This document shows, in pieces, positions 57,351-64,000 of a stretch of DNA of 64,000 nucleotides. Source of the DNA: Adiantum capillus-veneris (lineage: Eukaryota; Streptophyta; Polypodiopsida; Polypodiales; Pteridaceae); the NCBI GenBank assembly GCA_014529385.2, contig CM043942.1:36052469-36116468 (forward strand), read 5' to 3'. Position 1 is the first letter of the stretch. Each line of letters begins with the position of its first letter. The position numbers and the translations under genes are program-made. Under the pieces are notes generated by a model, which was given only the letters and a program-made list of their open reading frames with translations, did not search any database and was not told the origin of the DNA.

Positions 57351-58804
57351 ATCGTTTTCTTCATCAAGTAGCCATCCCGTATGGAATATCCCGCTACTAC
57401 CTTCCCATTGTGTATTCGAGTGAATACATCTAAAAAATCCGGATCTGTGGCGTATTGATCAACCATGTCCTCAAAGCTTCTATGATGAATCGCGGAAATA
57501 GCCAAGACTAGCGGCTTCCGAGACAAAGCATCTGCCACCAAGTTCTTCTGTCCCTGAACATGGACAATCTGGAAGTGAAACTGTGACAAGATGTTAGCCC
57601 ATCGCATCTGCTTTTCTGAAAGCTGCTTCTGTGACAAGAAGTAGCGTAAACTCTGATGATCGGTGAAGACCGTAAAATAGGCTCCGAGTAAGTAATGTTG
57701 CCACCGAGTAAGAGCATGGATCACTGCCAAAAGCTCCTTCTCATAGATCCGTGCTGTCAATCCTGGCCTTGAAAACAATCGGCTTTCATAGGCAATCACA
57801 TGGCCTTCTTGCATTAAGACCGCTCCCTGACTACGACCACAAGCATCACAATATACTTCAAATGACTTTTGCGATTCCGGCAAAGTCAATACTGGTCCAA
57901 TAGTCAATTTTTCTTTCAGCGTCTGAAAGGAAGTCACCTATGTGGGTCCCCACGAGAAAGAGACTCTTTTCTGTGTCAGAATGTGCAAAGGGGAAGTTGC
58001 CTCTGCAAACTTTCGAATTAACCGCCGGTAGTAAGAACACAAGCCCAAGAAGCTTCTAACTTCATGAACATTCTTCAAATCGGGCCAATCACGTACAATC
58101 TCAATCTTGGATGGGTCCATCTGTACTCCTGCTGCTGAGGCGATGTGTCCCCAAAAGTGCATCTCCGGTAAGAAAAATTCACTCTTTTTGGCAGTGATAA
58201 CTAACTTGTGATCTCGCAATGCTTGAAAGACCTGTAGCAGATGGTGTCTATGTTCTGCTTCATCCTTGGAGAAGACTATAATGTCATCAAAGAAAGTACC
58301 AACAAATGATCTATATATACTCTTTGAAAATCCTATCCATCATTCGGTTGAAAGTTGTTGGAGCATTGGTAAGGCCAAAAGGCATCACCAAAAAATCATA
58401 CAAACCAAAGCTCGTCCGAAAGGCTATCTTGTACACATCTCTCGACGCGATTCGGATTTGATGATATCCGCTTTTCAAAACAATCCTGCTGAAACAAGAG
58501 GATCCTTGAAGTCGGTCAAGAATGTCATTGATCCTTGGAATTGGAAATTTGTTCTTGATGGTGATTTTATTGAGAGCTCTGTAATCAATGCACATTCTCC
58601 AAGATATGTCTTTCTTTAAAACCAACAACACTGGAGAGCAGTAGGGTAAAGTACTCGGTTGGATAAGACCCTTTCCAAAAGGTCTGTTACTTGGTTCATA
58701 ATCTCTTCATTCTGGGACTGGCTAACAAGGTAAGGTGGCCGGTTCGGTGGTGTGCTTCCAGGTATCAGATCAATGGTATAATCCTCAGGTGGAGATGGGG
58801 ACAA
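57329..58804 (-). pseudogene. Gypsy C reverse transcriptase and RNase H, decayed
   Basis: Reverse transcriptase pieces at 58804-58311 ([35 protein letters not shown]) and connection at 58219-57938 (FWGHIASAAGV, SFLGLCSYYRRLI). The catalytic box region near 58275 reads FFDDIIVFSKD-like across a frame break. RNase H at 57937-57329 is one frame: EVYCDACGRSQGAVL, YEKELLAVIHALTRW, TDHQSLRYFL, LVADALSRK. The RNase H has its first Asp, unlike gypsy I. Confidence 0.8.
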
Positions 58805-60946
58805 CTAGGCCCTCAGAGAAACAATCGGCATGAGTGTGGGGAAAATCTTGGCGTTCTCTATGAAGTTAAGACATGTTCGTTCTATTTTCATCATTTAACT
58901 CTTTCAAGTAGATTGAGTGAACAAAGAGACTGGATTTCATTAATTTGGAAATGGCCAAAGCAGATACAATAGAGACAGACTCGCCCTTCAATTTTACGTC
59001 AAGTACAATTTTTCAACCCTTTTCCTTCATCAAAGTTGCTTTCTTTGCCCGATAATCGACCACGGCGTTGTTATGGTCCCAAGGCATTTCTAGGAGGACG
59101 TCACAACCTTCCAAGAGCATTATGTAAAAGCCCTCGTGTCCCAAATACCCTTGACAATGCAACCGAAGTTTGCCAATGACAGGTGTAATGGCTATGTCCC
59201 GTCCGAGCCGCTAGAACTTCCTATGTTGGTGGTCCCATCCTATCGAGTGTAAGCTCGAGCCGCGCCGCCAATTCGGGTGAAATGAAGTTGGCCTTGGCTC
59301 CTCCATCGAAGAAATGCAGGGCTTCTTGATCTATCACTTTGCCCCAAGCTTGACAAAGCTCTGTACTTTCATCAATCAGGCTTGGGTCAGTACCCATGCA
59401 ATCTGGTACCAGTCTTGCTTTCATCTTGTCTATTCTTCCACGTTCCTCTACTACTCTTGAACTCTCTGGCCTGTCTTCACTTTGTTCTTGCGGCGGAGAT
59501 GTGCCCATGTTCCCCGCAACCGAAACACTTCCCTTCTTTGATGTAATTGGCCCTCTCTCGAAGAGTGAGCCGGGGTCGTGTATCCTTATCTTTCTTTTCT
59601 TGGAAACTCTTTCTCTTTCTACTCTCATTGTTAGAGGTCTGCTGGGTTCTCTGAGTCAAGATCTCATCAGTAGGGTAAGTCAAATCTCCCGAATGTATCA
59701 CGAAATCCCGTTTCACATGACCCATCAATTCTTGAATAGAATTCGACGTTTGTTCCAAGCAGTAGTCTTGGATTTTCTGTAGGGAGTCTGCAGCAAAACT
59801 GCTCAATCTGTTCCTTAAAAGAGACCTTAAATGAAGAGGTTGGTAGAAAAGAGTTCCAAAATCTCTCGCAATAAGCGTCCAAAGAATCTCCCTTTGTCAT
59901 CCGAAGTTGATTCCAAGCGGTTCGTATATCTCGTTCGTACTCCCGAGTCAGCCAAGAACAAATAAAGAGCCTTTTGAATTTCAACCACTTGACTGGAGCT
60001 TCCTTCCTCAAAAGAAGAGTGGATCACCATGTTCGGGCATTTCCTTTGAACAAAGATGTAGCCCTCCTAGTCTTGGAGTGCTCTGAGTAGTGCCCTCCAG
60101 AGAAGGCTATGTCAAACTGTTGAATGAAGTCCAAAGCCCTCGGAGCATCTCGGAACCAAGAAAAGGATTCAATTTTAATCGACTGTCTAGACTCCATCTT
60201 CTTTGAATTCTTTTACTTTCTTGCTTTTGTCTATAAGGAAGTCATATTGGTTGGCTCTATAAAAATGCTTCTTCTTTGCATAAAACATACGGTCGTCGGA
60301 GTCCGAACTGTCAGAAGATGACTCCTCTGTAGAACTGTCAGAAACTTGGCGAAATCTGGGTTTCTTTGCCTTTTGCTTGCCCTTTTAGAAGCTTTGCTTT
60401 TTTCCTTCTCTTTCAGACGAAGAAGAAGAAGAAGAAGAAGAAGAAGAACTCGGTAGTCCTTCAAATCGTACTCGCTGCTTCTGCTTTCTTGCAGATGCAA
60501 AAAAAGATTGGTGGCTTAAATAACCAGGGTAGTCAGGTTCCTTCTTGCGCTTTTTCACTTCCTTTTTGGATTGATTTTTCACGCCCAAAAGCCGATTGAT
60601 CTGTGTCTGAACCACCTCTTGTAATTCTTGCTCTCTAAACATCCTCGAAGAAGGAGGTTTCTTGATTGCCGGTTTGATGGGTGGTTCTGTGGCTTTCTGC
60701 CACTGGGTGCACTTCTGCAATGGATTGCTAGGACAAAAAGTTTGCAAACTGAGGATCCTTCTCAAATTTCATCATTTGCTTTGTGCACTCGTTAACCTGC
60801 TGTTGACGTTCCATCTCTTGAAACTCGTACTGAGTAGGCCGAGGTGGCCCGTACTCTTCCTCTGTTAAGTCATCAAAATCTTCGTCGTCATCTCCTCCCG
60901 CATTAGCAGATACAGGAGAAGTCGACTGATTCTTGTTGGAATCCAT
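58805..60946 (-). pseudogene. Gypsy C gag and protease, decayed
   Basis: Starts at ATG 60946 (MDSNKNQSTSP), with an acidic N-terminus, then a Lys-rich and poly-Ser linker (AGA/GAA repeat near 60420-60450). Gag core pieces follow at 60011-59667 (WLKFKRLFICSWLTREYERDI), then a zinc knuckle near 59530 (CFGCGEHGHISA, last Cys lost by frameshift). The protease region near 59310 is FFDGGAKANFISPELAARL. Many stops. Confidence 0.78.
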
Positions 60947-60998
60947 AAGTGTCGCGAGAAAAGGATTGGATTTCCCGGTAGAAGAGAAATCGGCCGTG

Positions 60999-61010
60999 CT
61001 TTGATACCAC
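60999..61010 (-). other. Gypsy C primer-binding site
   Basis: TGGTATCAAAGC on the element strand, one mismatch to the initiator-Met complement. Confidence 0.82.
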
Positions 61011-61011
61011 C

Positions 61012-61541
61012 GTAACAAACTTGGACACCCCAAGTCTAGATTCTACCATGACACAGCAGAGATTGACTTTAAAATAGTTCACAAAAGACGACACGGCCCG
61101 ACGTAGCTCCGTGCCAAGAGGTATTGGCCCCAAAGACTGGCGCCCCTTTTGGTATTTCTTTTTATATTAATCTGGGTGCAAAGTACAAGGTAGTCTGCGG
61201 GAACTCACACTCAGACTCTGCGTCTAGATGCTCTGAGTAATGAGGCCCCCACAAACTAATTTATTGTTACAAGGGATGCCCAAAAGGAGAGCCCCAAAAT
61301 CTCAAACTCAAAAGCTTCAACTCAAAAGCATTATGTCCAAAAGCTGGCCATCGTGTTTTGCGGAGATCCATACAGACTGCCACGTCAGCAAATCAACTCG
61401 TTTTACGAAATGCCATGCCAGCAATGAACGCAATTTGCAGGGTTCCATACAATTTGCCACGTGTCAGCTTTTCGGTGCCTTTTATGGGCTGCCGGTACGT
61501 CATATGTGTCCGAGGGCCTGCCACGTCACCAGTTTGTGACA
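61012..61541 (-). repeat. Gypsy C 5' LTR
   Basis: Left end CGTAACAAACTTGG (T lost to C), right end GTTTGTGACA followed by TTCGG. Repeats of CAAAAGC at about 61270-61345, and TGCCACGT units at 61378-61530. Confidence 0.88.
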
Positions 61542-61640
61542 TTCGGTGAGTGACGCTCCTTACATTACACCACCCATGTCTGTCCCAACGACAAAACCGT
61601 GTTCTTTGCTGAAAGAGGAAACCATAACACTCTTTTACCC

Positions 61641-62230
61641 TTAATCATATCCCTATGTCGGTGATCCAGGTTACCTCCCACTCTTTTCGATGTGAGACGG
61701 GGGGTTGGGTCAATGAAGAAGAGTTCCGTTGGCGATGCACATTATGCTTATTGCAAGTCCGAGAGTTACCAATCTCTCTGTGTAAAGATAACTGTCTGGA
61801 GGACTCAAGGGCCAATCTAGCATATCTATCTCTGGTAGTATCCCATAAGTTGTGCATGAAGGAAACTAATATGGTAAGCATCTCTAGGGTCCTTCTAACT
61901 CCGCTCTAATGATCTCATGTGGCACGGAGGCCTTGGCTCTAATTAGTCGAGAGACCATAAATACCGAGGGACTCTTTTTACCTCTCCACCCTTCCTGACC
62001 CTCAGAGGGTTCCGAAACATGAACCCCATAGAGCATAGGTGAAGCTACCAAGGTATCAAAGAGCAAGAGCTTTGTTTGGGGCTCTTGGAACTGAACCTAC
62101 GAACACATCCTCTCCAATCCTCGCCAGGTCGCATACGCTCTAGTCAGTCTAGTCTTTGCTGGTGAAAACCTTGGCCCAGTAAAGACTTCCCCAAGATAAG
62201 TGTATGCATCTGTGTACTCCACAGTCTCCC
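61641..62230 (-). pseudogene. LINE-B copy 3 fragment (post-RT region)
   Basis: Minus-strand frames repeat the LINE-B C-terminal region: TYLGEVFTGPRFSPAKT, RAYATWRGLERMC, LVASPMLYGVHV, SRLIRAKASVPHEIIRAEL, RYARLALESSRQLSL. Homologous to about 7520-7990. Cut on the right at CTCCC by element P. The 61547-61640 stretch between it and gypsy C has nothing I recognise. Confidence 0.75.
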
Positions 62231-62666
62231 TGTGACAAGTCAGTGATGTGGTAGCAGCTGGACGGATACGTGCAAATTGCGTTGGTTGATGACATGGTAG
62301 ATGTACGACGTTTTTTTGCGATTTACGTTGAGCATGACACGTGGCACTAGTGTACGGATTTCCGTACTTTATGTTGTCAACTTTTGACAAGTGCTTTTAG
62401 AACTTTTTGGCATCCCTTGTACTCTTTATGAGTACCTAGAGGGCCACTTCTGAGAGGGCATCTCGATGCCGAGTCTCGGAAAGACTCCGACACTCGGGAG
62501 TTGTACTTTGTGAGCAATAATAATAAAGAAATACGGAAAGAGGCGCCAGTCTTTGGGGCCAATATGTCTTAGCTCGAAACTCCGTCGCGTGTGTTGTCTC
62601 TCTCTCAGTTATTAATGTGCCTTGAAGTACTAAAAGTGTTGTCAAGTGTGCAGATTGCAGCTTGCA
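62231..62666 (+). repeat. Element P 5' LTR
   Basis: TGTGACAAGTCAG ... CTTGCA, with AATAAAGAAATAC near 62520 as a possible polyadenylation region. Confidence 0.8.
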
Positions 62667-62667
62667 G

Positions 62668-62679
62668 TGGTATCAGAGC
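62668..62679 (+). other. Element P primer-binding site (initiator-Met tRNA)
   Basis: TGGTATCAGAGC one base after the LTR. Confidence 0.9.
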
Positions 62680-63671
62680 ACAACTTGCTCCCTTGCCCTC
62701 TGCAACCCGGAACACAATCCTGTTGACATGTAGAACCCTTTTTTAGGAGCAAACCGATCCTACGTCAACTTATAGACGAGTGCTATGGAGTGGGATGAAG
62801 AAGAAACCAAAGGAGAACCAGGAAAGAAGGCATAGGAGTTCGTTTTTGCCCTAAAAAGCTCTTAAAACATGCTTTCTGACGCTTTTCTATGTTGCAGAGA
62901 TCTCTAAAAATCTCTCAGCGGTTGAGAATATGGTTATGTAGTAGAAGGCAAAGTTGATCCTCTCAACGAGCCCTACCCATTAACATGAACGGATTTCAAT
63001 TTTGACACTTTCGAAAAATTAGGGTTTCTGCAAAAAATTTCTGCATGTGTAAAATTAATGTTTTGGAAGCTCTTGTTATTTGTGTACATATAGCAAGTAA
63101 TAGGAGGGAGGAACATGCATTTGGAAGCATGGAGGTAGACATCCATTCTTTTGCAAGGAGATGAACCTTTGCTTGAAATTTTACCTGTTTTGCAAGTGAA
63201 ATCAAGGATGACATGGCAAGGAATCCGCACATGAAACCAATTTGGAGTGACGGCAACGCACGAATGAATCCGATAACTTTTCGATTCAAGATAAAAATGA
63301 TGAATTTTGTTTTGGAATTTAAATGAATGACGGTGATTAATGAGGAATGTTGAATGACGGAATGAGATTCTAGTGCATCAAGATTCCCGTATGAATGAGA
63401 TGACTAGATAGTGTGGTGAGTGAGATGGTTACACAGGGATCTAGGTGCATCAAGACTTTTGGACGGATAAGATGACTAGACTGAATAATTGAAACGGTGT
63501 TCAGTGTGAACTAAGTGTGTGATTTATGAACTGCCTGTTTTGTGGATGTACGTTGTTGTGGACTCTAGTACATGGGTACTTAAGAGTTAGTGTCTATTGA
63601 AGAAAGTTTCTGTCCTATAGTTGTTTTGCAGGTGTAATTGAGGACGATTACTCTTCTCTAAGAGGGGGATA
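62680..63671 (+). other. Element P internal non-coding region and purine tract
   Basis: No gag, protease or pol motif on either strand. The right part contains repeats with GATGAGATGACTAGA and TGCATCAAGA. It ends in AAGAGGGGGAT, the polypurine tract. Confidence 0.7.
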
Positions 63672-64000
63672 TGTGACCAGTCAGTGACGGGGCAGCAACT
63701 GTACGGGCACCTGCAAATTGCGTTGGCTAATGACGTGGCAGTTGTATGAGCATGACATGTGGCGCTACTGTACGGATTTTCGCACTTTACGTCGGTAACT
63801 TTTGACAACTTTTAGCGCTAGCTTTTGGGTGTAGAAGTTTTTAAGATCAAGTGCTTTTAGAACTTATGCTTTTGGGACTCTGCTTTTGGCATCCCTGGTA
63901 CTCTTAATGAGTGCCTAGAGGGCCACTTCTCAGAGGGCATCTGGACGCAAACTCTTAGAGAGGGTCGGACCCTCGGGAATTGTACTTTGTGAGTAGTAAT
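63672..64000 (+). repeat. Element P 3' LTR, partial
   Basis: TGTGACCAGTCAG onward. Homologous to 62231-62520, with an extra 60-70 bp around 63805-63875. The end is outside the window. Confidence 0.8.

Larger units (their letters stand above)
36818..61541 (-). mobile_element. C: Ty3/gypsy chromovirus-type element, outermost of a four-level nest
   Basis: LTRs lie at 36818-37332 (3') and 61012-61541 (5'). The target duplication is TCCGG/TTCGG (36813-36817, 61542-61546; one mismatch). The polypurine tract and primer site are present. Coding order on the minus strand is gag, protease, reverse transcriptase, RNase H, integrase, chromodomain, all with frameshifts. H2 and everything inside it (37924-56031) is inserted at the very end of pol; without it C is about 6.6 kb. 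Confidence 0.85.
62231..64000 (+). mobile_element. P: short non-autonomous LTR element, 3' LTR leaves window
   Basis: 5' LTR 62231-62666, primer site 62668-62679, internal region of only about 1.0 kb without coding capacity, purine tract 63659-63670, 3' LTR from 63672 to beyond 64000. The LTRs are clearly homologous but diverged, with insertions in the second. LTR motifs (GGCGCCAGTCTTTGGGGCC, CTTTTGGCATCC, TGACGTGGCA) place it beside gypsy C and M. The 63300-63540 part is shared with M. Confidence 0.8.

Overview
This is nuclear DNA of a land plant: almost entirely retrotransposons, with plant-type L1 LINEs, chromodomain Ty3/gypsy and Ty1/copia elements primed by initiator-Met tRNA, a tRNA-derived SINE and long GA/CT microsatellites. 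The repeat families and a single conserved exon stranded among tens of kilobases of repeats suggest a large genome with very long introns. A fern is my best guess, but that is inference. I see no bacterial, organellar or CRISPR sequence.

Left part (1-32 kb). Three copies of one L1-type LINE (LINE-A) and one copy of an unrelated non-LTR element (LINE-B) abut GA/TC tracts. LINE-A copy 3 (minus) runs off the left edge with an intact ORF1. LINE-A copies 1 and 2 (plus) lie head to tail. Between them, LINE-B on the minus strand appears to have entered a GA tract. It seems to have been split later by a gypsy element (G), which was invaded by a non-autonomous LTR element (H1), which in turn received a solo LTR (K). 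A decayed gag-only LTR element (M) follows at 27.7-32.1 kb.

Middle (32-36.8 kb). This holds LTR fragments, then one intact 119-nt exon of the PP2A regulatory subunit B (B55), at 34213-34331 with good splice sites. It is followed by a truncated LINE-B copy sandwiched between two GA tracts, and by a SINE. The exon is the only sequence I see that looks like host protein-coding gene.

Right part (36.8-61.5 kb). A four-level nest is resolved by LTR ends and target-site duplications: decayed gypsy C (minus) contains non-autonomous H2 (plus), which contains gypsy I (minus), which contains copia J (minus). By eye, LTR divergence falls in the same order, so J is very young and C is old.

End (61.5-64 kb). 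A LINE-B fragment is cut by a short non-autonomous LTR element (P), whose 3' LTR leaves the window.

The features most likely to be new are the H family (about 1.25-1.3 kb LTRs, no reverse transcriptase or integrase, and a conserved unrecognised ORF) and the consistent placement of two unrelated LINE families at GA/TC microsatellites.
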